A DNA stretch of 64,000 nt, taken from NCBI GenBank assembly GCA_033875255.1, contig JAWZSN010000002.1:62001-126000 (forward strand). Reading direction: 5' to 3'. The notes under the pieces were generated by a model. That model searched no databases and was not told the origin of the DNA. It saw only the letters and a program-made list of their open reading frames with translations. Positions 57,262 through 64,000 of this stretch are shown here, piece after piece. This DNA comes from Marinimicrococcus sp033875255 (lineage in GTDB: Bacteria; Pseudomonadota; Alphaproteobacteria; Geminicoccales; Geminicoccaceae). The position numbers and the translations under genes are program-made. Within the stretch, counting starts at the first letter, position 1, and the number at the start of each line of letters is the position of its first letter.

Positions 57262-58275
57262 TCAAGGGATATGCACCGACCGAAAATTCATGCGCCTTTC
57301 CCCATTCTCGAGCAACAGCTCGGCGATGAGCATGTAGTCGCTGGGCGTCTTCCCGCTTTCTCTCGTCCACACCGGCTGCCAGAGGTCGTAGAATCCCTCA
57401 TCGATTTTGCGGATCTCGACGTAGTCGATGAAGTCGGGCGGGGGAGGTGCCGGATGTTCGGTCATGTCATCGAAATATCTCATGAATCCGTCGATGTTCT
57501 CGATGTGCTTGCTGGATGCGTCGCCGATATGGCCGCGAGCCATGTCATGCAGGACGTTGCCGATGGTCTGGATTTCATCAGGAGAAAGAAGCTCCGAGGG
57601 AGAGAGCTCGCTGTGGGCGGAACGCTTGCGGCATGAGGTGGGAGGGGGGCGAATCGCGTCTTTTGCAGGTTCTTCTTCTACGTCGCTTGCTGTTAGCAGG
57701 ATAATCTCGCAAGTCGGCTCCGCTCCAGTATGTATAGTGCCGAACATCTCGATGATTCTCGGGCCGTTGGCGAGTCTGTCCTGTTCGGTGTTCGCCATGA
57801 CCATGTTGAACTGCTTTTTTCTTCCGTCGCGCGTCCTGCGGATGACAGACCGCCTTGTCGGTAGCTGATCGGGCATCGCGAGGATCCTGCTCGTTCTCAG
57901 GAAGGCCTGATGCATGGTCTCTTCATTGAGGAAGCTTCCGTGCGAGAGCTGTCGGAAGCGAGGCCAGTCGCCGTTGGCCAGGGCGCGAACGATGTCGGTA
58001 ACAAGCTCGATTTCGTCATTCGTAAGCACGGCAATTGTCCTGCGCTCGATGATAGGAACCGTGATCTCCGTTTCCGCGACTGCCGTCCAGTCGCGGGTTC
58101 TCCAGGGAACGGGCGACACAGGGCCGCCGGATGGAGCGGGTCTCGGGTTCGACTTTTCCGTGTCGATAGGCTGCGGGCCCGTTCTGTAGCGGGCGCGTGC
58201 CCGGGTTCGGCTTCGCCGTGGCGATGCGGACGGATGGTGCTGCGGGGGAGCAGGTCTCGGGTTCGTGTTTTCCAT
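57262..58275 (-). CDS. Orphan protein with Pro/Arg-rich repeat-encoded N-terminus
   Basis: I do not recognise this protein. The C-terminal 255 residues look like a genuine soluble protein (IERRTIAVLTNDEIELVTD, then NGDWPRFRQLSHGSF, RYFDDMTEHPAPPP and a terminal YVEIRKIDEGFYDLW segment). Base composition is clearly less G+C-rich than in neighbours, a sign of transfer. The N-terminal 80 residues are read from the 57-bp repeat array and are low complexity; the real start may be GTG 58029, which has AGGA upstream. A different minus-strand frame stays open through the array to 58769, so a frame change may join the two. No homolog or role is suggested. Confidence 0.5.
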   Translation of the reverse strand: MENTNPRPAPPQHHPSASPRRSRTRARARYRTGPQPIDTEKSNPRPAPSGGPVSPVPWRTRDWTAVAETEITVPIIERRTIAVLTNDEIELVTDIVRALANGDWPRFRQLSHGSFLNEETMHQAFLRTSRILAMPDQLPTRRSVIRRTRDGRKKQFNMVMANTEQDRLANGPRIIEMFGTIHTGAEPTCEIILLTASDVEEEPAKDAIRPPPTSCRKRSAHSELSPSELLSPDEIQTIGNVLHDMARGHIGDASSKHIENIDGFMRYFDDMTEHPAPPPPDFIDYVEIRKIDEGFYDLWQPVWTRESGKTPSDYMLIAELLLENGERRMNFRSVHIP

Positions 58276-58715
58276 GCCGATGGGACAGGGTCGTGTTCTG
58301 CGCCGGTGGCAGGCTCGGGTTCGGGTTTGTCGTGGTGATGCGGGGGATGGTGGTGCAGGGGAGCAGGGCTCGGGTTCGACTTTTCCGTGCCGATGCGACG
58401 GGGGCTGTTCTGCGGCCAGGGCGTGCTCGGGTTCGGGTTTGCCGTGGCGATGGAGGGAGATGGCTCTTCTGAGGAGCAGGTCTCGGGTTCGTCTTTTCCG
58501 TGCCGATGAGGCAGGGGCGTGTTCTGCGACGGGGGCGGGCTCGGGTTCGAGTTTGCCGTGGCGATGCGGGTGGTCGGTGCCGTGGGGGAGCAGGTCTCGG
58601 GGTCGGGTTTGCTGCGATCACGGGAGGCGCCTGCCGTTGCTGCTCCTGTGGCGCTCGGGTTCGTCCTTGCCACGGTTGTGCAACGCGCCTGGTGGCCGGA
58701 GTGGGGCGTCGTCAT
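58094..58715. repeat. 57-bp tandem repeat array (about 10 copies)
   Basis: The landmark CGGGTTCG recurs at 58144, 58202, 58258, 58316, 58371, 58428, 58484, 58542 and, degenerate or variant, at 58094, 58598 and 58656. Spacing alternates near 58 and 56 bp, and neighbouring units differ in a way that makes a 113-114-bp double unit. Each unit reads roughly CTCGGGTTCG-n2-TTT-n-CCGTG-n-CGATG followed by a variable G-rich part. The sequence between landmarks is repeated too, so there are no unique spacers. The array lies between the orphan gene and the multicopper oxidase gene. Confidence 0.85.
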
Positions 58716-58918
58716 GCAGGACTCCTGGCGGGGAAGGACGAAGGACCACCGTAGCACATCATAGGACAAAATTCATCTCATTCGGCAGCGGGGCGGGCTT
58801 CTGCGGAGCGCGGCGAAGTGCCTTGGGTGCGGCTGCCGGGGGAGCCCCGAAAGCCCTTCCGGGCTAGGATCGGCAAAGAGCGTGGCGGGAGCCCGCTCAT
58901 GCCGGACGAGGGCGAGCG
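58716..58918. promoter_or_regulatory. Upstream region of the multicopper oxidase operon
   Basis: About 200 bp run from the repeat array to the multicopper oxidase ATG. A short AT-richer stretch near 58750-58785 (CACATCATAGGACAAAATTCATCTC) is the best promoter candidate in the spacer. No copper-responsive box of a type I know is evident. Confidence 0.3.
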
Positions 58919-60394
58919 ATGACACTGGCAGGCAGAGGGGCGCTGTCGCGCCGGACCTTTCTCGGCGCGGGTGCCGCGGGTGTGGGGGCGCTGGCAGTGC
59001 CGCTTCTGGCCCGCGCGGCGGCAGGCGAGGGGGGAGCGAGCGGGATCACGCTGCGGGCAGCGCCGGGGCGGGTGCGCCTCGTGCCCGAGCCTTACGGCGA
59101 GACCGAAGTCTGGTGCTACAACGGCAGCGTTCCGGGGCCGGAGATCCGGCTGCGCCAGGGCGAGCGGGTGCGGATCGTGCTGGAGAACGGGCTCGGGGAG
59201 GAGACCACCGTGCACTGGCACGGGCTGCGCGTGCCGCACGGCATGGACGGCGTGCCGCATCTCACCCAGCCGCCCGTGCCGCCGGGCGGGCGCTTCGTCT
59301 ACGAGTTCGAGCTGCCGGATGCCGGCACGTTCTGGTACCACCCGCACCAGCGCAGCTTCGAGCAGGTGGGCCGCGGCCTCTACGGGCCGCTGATCGTCGA
59401 GGAGCATGAGCCGCTCCGGGTCGATCGCGACATCACCTGGGTGCTGGACGACTGGCGGCTCACAAGCTCGGCCGGGATCAGCGGGGATTTCGGCCATCCG
59501 CACGACCTGAGCCATGCGGGCCGGATCGGCAACACCGTGACCATCAACGGGCGCGTGCCGGAGAGCCTCGCGGTGAGGCCCGGTGAGCGCATCCGCCTGC
59601 GCCTCGTGAACGCCGCCAACGCACGGATCTTCGGGCTCCACTTCGGCCCGCTCGCCCCGCTGGTGGTGGCGACGGACGGCCAGCCGGTAACGCCGCATGT
59701 GCCGGATGGCGACATGGTGGTGCTGGGGCCGGCCATGCGCAGCGACCTCGTGTTCGACGTCACCGGCGAGCCCGGCAGCACCGTGCAGGTGGTGGACCGG
59801 TTCTATCGGGGGCAGGCCTACCGTCTGGTGGATCTCGTCCACGACGAGGCGAGGCTGCGGCCGGCGCCGCCCGACTGGCCGGTGACCCTGCCGGCCAACC
59901 CGCTGGCCGAGCCCGACCTGGAGAACGCCCGCCGCCACGAGGTGATCTTCAACGGCGGCATGATGGGCGGAATGGTGATGGCGGAGCTGGGCGGCAGCAT
60001 GGGCGAGGGCGGCTCGCGCGGCATGGGTATGGGCGGCGGCGGTATGAAGGGGATGATGCATGCAGGCGGGATCTGGTTCATCAACGGCAGGGCGGCGCAG
60101 GGGCATGTCATGGAGCCGATGCTGACCCTCGAGCACGGCCGCAGCCACGTCATCGCCATGACCAACGCCACCGCCTGGCACCACCCCATGCACCTGCACG
60201 GCCACTCCTTCCGGGTGATCACGCGCAACGGCGTGCCCACGAGCCATCGCGAATGGCGGGACACCGTGCTGATGGCCCCGCGCGAGACGGTGGAGATCGC
60301 CCTCGTGGCCGACAATCCGGGCGACTGGATGTTCCATTGCCACATCCTGGAGCACCAGGAGGCGGGCATGATGGGTGTGATCCGGGTCGCGTGA
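58919..60394 (+). CDS. Multicopper oxidase (CueO/CopA type) with Met-rich loop
   Basis: A 491-residue Tat-exported multicopper oxidase. The leader has GALSRRTFLGAGAAGVGAL. Copper ligands are TVHWHGL (99-102), WYHPHQ (about 141), HHPMHLHGHSF and the C-terminal FHCHILEHQEAGMM (from about 473), which supplies both T1 and T2/T3 ligands. Between cupredoxin domains 2 and 3 lies a Met/Gly-rich insertion (about residues 345-385) as in cuprous oxidases of the CueO/CopA group. It should oxidise Cu(I) in the periplasm. It heads an operon with a Met-rich membrane peptide and a cytochrome c. Confidence 0.9.
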   Translation: MTLAGRGALSRRTFLGAGAAGVGALAVPLLARAAAGEGGASGITLRAAPGRVRLVPEPYGETEVWCYNGSVPGPEIRLRQGERVRIVLENGLGEETTVHWHGLRVPHGMDGVPHLTQPPVPPGGRFVYEFELPDAGTFWYHPHQRSFEQVGRGLYGPLIVEEHEPLRVDRDITWVLDDWRLTSSAGISGDFGHPHDLSHAGRIGNTVTINGRVPESLAVRPGERIRLRLVNAANARIFGLHFGPLAPLVVATDGQPVTPHVPDGDMVVLGPAMRSDLVFDVTGEPGSTVQVVDRFYRGQAYRLVDLVHDEARLRPAPPDWPVTLPANPLAEPDLENARRHEVIFNGGMMGGMVMAELGGSMGEGGSRGMGMGGGGMKGMMHAGGIWFINGRAAQGHVMEPMLTLEHGRSHVIAMTNATAWHHPMHLHGHSFRVITRNGVPTSHREWRDTVLMAPRETVEIALVADNPGDWMFHCHILEHQEAGMMGVIRVA

Positions 60395-60421
60395 GGCAGG
60401 AAGACAGGCGGGAGCCGGCAG

Positions 60422-60577
60422 ATGAACGAGACGGCGGGCGGCATGGGCGGCGGCATGATGGAAGGCATGGGCGGGATGATGTGGGGGATGGGCCTCGTCT
60501 GGATCCTCGTGATCGTGCTCCTAGTGCTGGGCATCGCGGCGCTGGTGAAGTACCTGCGCGGCGGAAGCGGGCGGTGA
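60422..60577 (+). CDS. 51-residue Met/Gly-rich single-span membrane peptide
   Basis: A short gene between the oxidase and cytochrome genes. The N-terminal 24 residues contain nine Met in a Gly-rich context (for example GGMGGGMMEGMGGMMWGMG), followed by one transmembrane helix (LVWILVIVLLVLGIAALV) and a short basic tail. Met-rich segments of this kind bind Cu(I). GGAG lies upstream, and its stop overlaps the cytochrome start as GTGA, so translation is coupled. It resembles the short copper-operon membrane peptides that lack a SHOCT domain. It may hand copper to the oxidase; that is inference. Confidence 0.75.
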   Translation: MNETAGGMGGGMMEGMGGMMWGMGLVWILVIVLLVLGIAALVKYLRGGSGR

Positions 60578-61035
60578 GGAGCGCCGCCCTCGCCGCCGGC
60601 GCGGTGGCAGTGGCGGCACTCGGCGCAGCTCTGCTCTGGAACAGCAACGGGGAGGAAGGAGCGTCCGGCGCCGCCCCCGCCATGCTGGAGCAGGGCAGGC
60701 AGGTCTACGCGGAAAGCTGCGCCTCCTGCCATGGCGCCCGGCTCGAGGGGCAGCCGGGCTGGAAGACGCCGCTGCCCTCGGGCCGTATGCCCGCGCCGCC
60801 GCACGACGCTTCGGGCCACACCTGGCATCACGGCGACGGCCTGCTGCTCCGCATCGTCCGGGACGGGACGGCGGCGGTGGTGGGCGGCGGCTACGAGAGC
60901 GACATGCCCGGTTTCGCCGGTCTGCTCTCCGACGAGGAGATCCGTGCCGTGCTCGCGTTCATCCGGAGCGGCTGGCCGGCGCGCGAGCGCGCGTACCAGG
61001 CGGAGATGACCCGGCGGGAGGGGGAGACCCGCTGA
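60574..61035 (+). CDS. Membrane-anchored c-type cytochrome
   Basis: A 153-residue cytochrome c. The N-terminus is an uncleaved or cleaved signal anchor (AALAAGAVAVAALGAALLW). One heme site is seen as YAESCASCHGARLEGQ, with the distal Met probably in GGYESDMPGFAGLLSDEE, a standard class I arrangement. GTG 60574 overlaps the stop of the Met-rich peptide. The gene may take electrons from, or deliver them to, the multicopper oxidase, or serve as a copper-bound partner. Similar cytochromes occur beside CopA-like oxidases in other proteobacteria. Confidence 0.85.
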   Translation: MRSAALAAGAVAVAALGAALLWNSNGEEGASGAAPAMLEQGRQVYAESCASCHGARLEGQPGWKTPLPSGRMPAPPHDASGHTWHHGDGLLLRIVRDGTAAVVGGGYESDMPGFAGLLSDEEIRAVLAFIRSGWPARERAYQAEMTRREGETR

Positions 61036-61180
61036 GTCTCGCCGCTCCCGTGGCGACGGGCACTGCTCGTCCTCGCAGCCTGTCCTGCACCATCGACGGT
61101 TGCGTTCCGGTGCCGGCCGGCCGATCAGGTGAGCGGGCGGGTGCCGCGGGAGGCGCCTGAAGCAGCACCCGGAGCAGCCG

Positions 61181-61927
61181 ATGCACGATACCGCAGCGCT
61201 CGTCCTGGTGGGTCTGACCTTCCTGCTGGCCGGCACGGTCAAGGGGGTGGTCGGGCTGGGCCTGCCCACCGTGGCGCTGGCCATGCTCACCGCGACACTG
61301 GGCCTCCAGCCCGCCATGGCGCTGCTGCTGGTGCCCTCCTTCGTCACCAATGTGTGGCAGGCGCTCGCCGGAGGCCGGGCCGGGGCCATCGTCGCCCGGA
61401 TCTGGCCGTTCCTGGCGCTCGCCACCGCCACCGTCTGGATCGGTGCCGGCAGCCTGACCCGGGTGGACGTGCGCCTGCTCTCCGGCCTGCTGGGTGCGCT
61501 GCTGGTCCTCTATGCCGCCGTGTCGCTGGCCGGGCTGCGGCTGCACCTGACGCCCCGGCGCGAGCGCTGGGCCGGGCCGCTTCTGGGGGCCGCCAACGGG
61601 GTGCTGGCCGGCATGACCGGCTCCTTCGTGTTCCCCGGCGTGCTCTACCTCCAAGCCTGCGGGCTCGGCCGCGACGCCCTCGTGCAGGCCATGGGCCTGC
61701 TGTTCACCGCCTCCACCGTGGCGCTGGCGCTCGCCATGGGCGGCCAGCGCCTGCTCACCGCCGAGCTCGCCGGCCTGTCCGCCGCCGCCGTCCTGCCCGC
61801 CCTGCTCGGCATGAGCCTGGGCCAGCATCTCCGCCGCCGCCTCTCCGAGACGCTGTTCCGGCGCATCTTCCTCGCGGCCGTGGCGGTGATGGGCGTCTAC
61901 ATTCTCGGCCGTGCCGTGGCGGGGTGA
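61181..61927 (+). CDS. TauE/SafE-family anion permease
   Basis: A 248-residue integral membrane protein with seven or eight helices. The N-terminal FLLAGTVKGVVGLGLPTVALAML is the first family repeat; the second half repeats the pattern with GAANGVLAGMTGSFVFPGVLYLQACG. Proteins of this family export sulfite, sulfoacetate or other organosulfur anions. It lies 145 bp after the cytochrome gene on the same strand and may or may not be in its operon. Substrate is unknown; no sulfur-oxidation genes are adjacent. Confidence 0.85.
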   Translation: MHDTAALVLVGLTFLLAGTVKGVVGLGLPTVALAMLTATLGLQPAMALLLVPSFVTNVWQALAGGRAGAIVARIWPFLALATATVWIGAGSLTRVDVRLLSGLLGALLVLYAAVSLAGLRLHLTPRRERWAGPLLGAANGVLAGMTGSFVFPGVLYLQACGLGRDALVQAMGLLFTASTVALALAMGGQRLLTAELAGLSAAAVLPALLGMSLGQHLRRRLSETLFRRIFLAAVAVMGVYILGRAVAG

Positions 61928-62051
61928 AGGCCGGACGGGGCGCATCGCCCGGGTCCTGCTTCCGGTCGTCTGCAATCCGGCGGGTGGATCCCTGACGCAG
62001 CTCCACTCGCGAGGTGCTTGAGCAGTGTGAGGCGCCAGATTTCACCAAGTC

Positions 62052-62351
62052 ACGATCGCCAGGTTCCGACACAAGGGCCTGAAACTCCTCTACGAGAAGG
62101 GAGACAGAAGGCGCATCCCGTCGGAACATGCGGGCAAGCTCGAGCGAATTATCGCCCGTCTGGATGAGGCTGTGGGGCCGCAGAGCATGGATCTTCCCGG
62201 ATTTCGACTGCATCCGCTGAAGGGCGACCTGGCCGGCTGCTGGTCCGTCAGTGTGTCGGGAAACTGGCGGGTGGTCTTCCGCTTCGACGGCGTTCACGCC
62301 TGCGATGTCGATCTGGTCGACTATCATTCAAGGGCCGTCCCATGCCGATGA
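62052..62351 (+). CDS. higB: HigB/RelE-family toxin with noncanonical start (ACG)
   Basis: The frame encodes a HigB-type mRNA interferase: FRHKGLKLLYEKGDRRRI near the start, LPGFRLHPLKGDLAGCWSVSV, SGNWRVVFRFDG and DLVDYH at the end. HigB proteins begin M-I-x-x-F-R-H-K-G; here that Met position is ACG (62052-62054). An in-frame TGA at 62028-62030 rules out a longer start, and no ATG, GTG or TTG fits. The gene may therefore be translated poorly from ACG, or be silenced. The antitoxin starts 10 bp before the toxin stop, the usual toxin-first order. Confidence 0.65.
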   Translation, partial: TIARFRHKGLKLLYEKGDRRRIPSEHAGKLERIIARLDEAVGPQSMDLPGFRLHPLKGDLAGCWSVSVSGNWRVVFRFDGVHACDVDLVDYHSRAVPCR

Positions 62352-62632
62352 AGAACCCTCCTCACCCTGGTCTTTCAGTGCGTCACGATTGCCTGGAGCC
62401 GCTGGATCTCAGCGTCACGGAGGCCGCGCGCAGGCTGGGGGTGAGCCGCAAGCAGCTCTCCGACGTGGTCAACGGCCATTCGGGAGTCTCGGCGGAGATG
62501 GCCATCCGGCTCGACAAAGCCTTCGGCGGCGGCGCTGATACGTGGCTGCGTCTCCAGGCTGCCTGGGATCTCGCGCAAGCCATGAAACGGTCGAACGAGA
62601 TCAAGGTGGAGCGGATTACCGGTGCTGCCTGA
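62342..62632 (+). CDS. higA: HigA-family antitoxin (XRE HTH)
   Basis: A 96-residue DNA-binding antitoxin. After a Pro-rich start comes the Cro/C1-type helix-turn-helix LSVTEAARRLGVSRKQLSDVVNGHSGVS (about residues 23-50), then MAIRLDKAFGGGADTWLRLQAAWDLAQA, which is diagnostic for HigA. It neutralises HigB and represses the operon. The ATG at 62342 lies within the 3' end of the toxin frame. All key parts are intact even though the toxin start is not, so the antitoxin may persist after toxin decay. Confidence 0.88.
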   Translation: MPMKNPPHPGLSVRHDCLEPLDLSVTEAARRLGVSRKQLSDVVNGHSGVSAEMAIRLDKAFGGGADTWLRLQAAWDLAQAMKRSNEIKVERITGAA

Positions 62633-62803
62633 ACCGGAGCGGAAGGAGCGCCCTTAAATCACCTGAGCTGCCGGCACCGACCAGGCGCTACGGCAGGCAG
62701 TGCGGCGGCACTCCATCGACATCTCCCCGTACCCGCTAGTGAATGAAGCCTGTTCGTTGCCCGCCGGCGCGACGCGGCTGCGCGGGTAGCGGCAGGCTGT
62801 CGA

Positions 62804-62841
62804 CGGAAGAAGAGCACAGGAGCCGCGCGCAGCGCCTTGTG
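62804..62841 (-). terminator. Intrinsic terminator after the COG0523 GTPase gene
   Basis: On the minus strand CACAAGG and CCTGTG pair around the shared core GGCGCTGCGCGCGGC (plus-strand 62822-62836), followed by CTCTTCTTCC. It lies about 10 bp after the GTPase stop. Stem is shorter than in the 55.4-kb copy. Confidence 0.55.
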
Positions 62842-62850
62842 ACTGCTCCC

Positions 62851-63912
62851 TCAGCCCGCTGCCGCCAGGGTGTCGAAGAGCTTCGCCACCGTCGCTTCGG
62901 GGATGCCGCGGGTGATCAGGACGAGGCGGGTGTCGTGGTCGGGAGAGGGCCAGGCGGGAAGCTCGACCGGCTCGTGGACGATGTGCTGGACGGCGTGGAC
63001 GACCAGCGGCAGATGCGGGTGCTCGGCGAGCTGGACAATGCCCTTGAGGCGCAGCAGGTCGGCGCCGGCACGGCTCGTGAGGATCTCGAGGAAGTCGGCC
63101 AATGCCGCGGCGCGCACCGGCTCGGGCCGGCGCAGGCAGAAGGCGCGGATGTCCTCGCCGTGGCGGTTCGGGTCGTGGCCGCCATGATGGTGATCGTGCC
63201 CGTGCTGGTGCTCATGAGCGTCGGGCCCGGCGGCGGCTCCCAGCCAGCGCTCCAGCGTGGCGGGCGAGGGGCCCAGGCCGAAGAGCGCGGCGGGGTCGAT
63301 CCGCCCGTGGCGCACCGGCAGCGGCGGGGCGGAGGGGGCGAGCGTCGCGAGGCGGGCGGCAAGGCCGGCGGGAATCAGGCCGCCGGTGAGGTCGGTCTTG
63401 CTCACCAGCACCCGGTCGGCCACGGCCGCCTGCTTCGCCGCCTCGGCCTGGCGCTCCAGGGTCGCGAGGCCGCTTGTGGCGTCCACCAGCGTCACGATGC
63501 CGTCCAGGGCGTAGCCATGGGCGATCATCGGGTCGGTGAGCAGGGTGTGGATGATCGGCGCCGGGTCGGCGAGGCCGGTGGTCTCGATGAGCAGCCGGTC
63601 GAACTCGGCCTGGCCGCGGCGGCGGCGCAGATCGATCTGGCGCACGGCGCGCGAGAGGTCGCCGCGCACGGTGCAGCACAGGCAGCCGCCGGCAACCTCG
63701 ACGATGTCCTCCTTCGCGTGCTCGACCAGCTCGTGGTCGAGGGGCACCTCGCCGAACTCGTTGATGATGACGGCGCTGCGCGCCATGCCGGGATGGCGCA
63801 GCAGCCGGCCCAGCAGCGTGGTCTTGCCGGCGCCCAGAAAGCCGGTGAGCACGGTGACCGGCAGGCGGCCTGCAGGATCGCCCGGGGCGGCGTGGTGGCG
63901 GACGGTGGACAT
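62851..63912 (-). CDS. COG0523 (CobW/ZNG1-like) metal-chaperone GTPase
   Basis: A 353-residue G3E GTPase. The P-loop is TGFLGAGKTTLL (about 24-34), the metal-binding CxCC is in AGGCLCCTVRGD (Cys 77, 79, 80), and the specificity motif is VLVSKTDLTGG. A His-rich insert (DAHEHQHGHDHHHGGHD, about 231-247) precedes the C-terminal CobW domain, pointing to zinc handling rather than cobalt. Such proteins move zinc to client enzymes under scarcity. GGGAG upstream supports ATG 63912. A further minus-strand gene ends 16 bp upstream, suggesting an operon. Confidence 0.88.
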   Translation of the reverse strand: MSTVRHHAAPGDPAGRLPVTVLTGFLGAGKTTLLGRLLRHPGMARSAVIINEFGEVPLDHELVEHAKEDIVEVAGGCLCCTVRGDLSRAVRQIDLRRRRGQAEFDRLLIETTGLADPAPIIHTLLTDPMIAHGYALDGIVTLVDATSGLATLERQAEAAKQAAVADRVLVSKTDLTGGLIPAGLAARLATLAPSAPPLPVRHGRIDPAALFGLGPSPATLERWLGAAAGPDAHEHQHGHDHHHGGHDPNRHGEDIRAFCLRRPEPVRAAALADFLEILTSRAGADLLRLKGIVQLAEHPHLPLVVHAVQHIVHEPVELPAWPSPDHDTRLVLITRGIPEATVAKLFDTLAAAG

Positions 63913-63928
63913 CGAGGGCTCCCGGCTC

Positions 63929-64000
63929 TCATCCCTCGCCCGGCAGATGCGGTGTGGCCGGACGCTCGTGGATGTCCTGCCACCGCCAGCCGTCGTTTTC
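63929..64000 (-). CDS. C-terminal end of an unidentified gene (partial)
   Basis: The last 23 codons of a minus-strand frame enter from the right edge, ending ENDGWRWQDIHERPATPHLP and then GEG before the stop. It lies 16 bp from the GTPase start, so it would be the preceding gene of the same operon. The piece is too short to identify. Confidence 0.35.
   Translation of the reverse strand, partial: ENDGWRWQDIHERPATPHLPGEG

Noticed and set aside
58094..58715. CRISPR array
   Set aside because: The period is about 57 bp and the whole unit repeats; there are no unique spacers and no cas genes nearby.
62028..62168. Small GTG-started frame overlapping the HigB start
   Set aside because: It is about 46 codons long, shows no similarity to anything and is out of frame with the clear HigB sequence.

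Overview
The window is a G+C-rich chromosomal segment, probably from an alphaproteobacterium of the Rhodospirillales type. That placement is inferred from codon bias, the Tat-exported aldehyde oxidoreductase, OpgD, the fused chromate transporter and the RibA/PTPS-like gene set; no rRNA or tRNA gene is present to confirm it. Coding density is very high. Genes are often coupled by 4-base ATGA or GTGA overlaps, and GTG and TTG starts are common.

Positions 1-15284 hold an exopolysaccharide or capsule locus. A minus-strand group makes and modifies uronic-acid sugars: a UDP-HexNAc dehydrogenase, a UDP-glucuronate 4-epimerase, a FemAB-like acyltransferase, a NodB-like deacetylase and a pectate-lyase-like beta-helix protein, with a TylF-like methyltransferase beyond. 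A divergent plus-strand chain encodes a MurJ-type flippase, a methyltransferase, a sulfotransferase, two GT4 glycosyltransferases and an O-antigen ligase/polymerase, every junction being a 4-base overlap. An AT-rich palindromic spacer (about 15510-15620) follows.

Positions 15743-36898 are mostly metabolic: a 2-hydroxyacid dehydrogenase, a uronate-dehydrogenase-like SDR and adenine deaminase; an RluA-type pseudouridine synthase; a membrane class III adenylate cyclase; OpgD; a solitary TadV/CpaA prepilin peptidase; a divergent acyl-CoA degradation module (patatin and enoyl-CoA hydratase against acyl-CoA dehydrogenase and an ADP-forming acyl-CoA synthetase); an MliC-type lysozyme inhibitor; malate synthase; a chromate transporter; and hydantoinase subunits A and B.

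Positions 37007-46583 hold the most interesting region. It contains YceI and cytochrome b561, a sulfatase-fold membrane enzyme, a CDP-alcohol phosphatidyltransferase, a GTP cyclohydrolase II with an unusual N-terminal domain, a second YceI, a reductase-only RibD-like protein, a methyltransferase, a GT4 glycosyltransferase, a PTPS/QueD-fold protein without the catalytic residues, and a BchC-like MDR oxidoreductase. The middle seven genes form two convergent arms whose ends overlap. I read this as a candidate undescribed pathway to a methylated and glycosylated GTP-derived pyrimidine or pterin-like compound.

Positions 46670-64000 carry a methyltransferase, a YbaK deacylase, a 5'-truncated sugar-isomerase remnant, a periplasmic molybdenum aldehyde oxidoreductase (three subunits), an OafA-type acyltransferase, a rhodanese, an unknown CxxC protein, a TPP enzyme, a lower-G+C orphan gene with a 57-bp repeat array, a copper set (multicopper oxidase, 51-residue Met-rich membrane peptide, cytochrome c), a TauE/SafE permease, a HigBA pair whose toxin has ACG where ATG is expected, and a COG0523 GTPase. 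A shared GC-rich core recurs in several intrinsic terminators.
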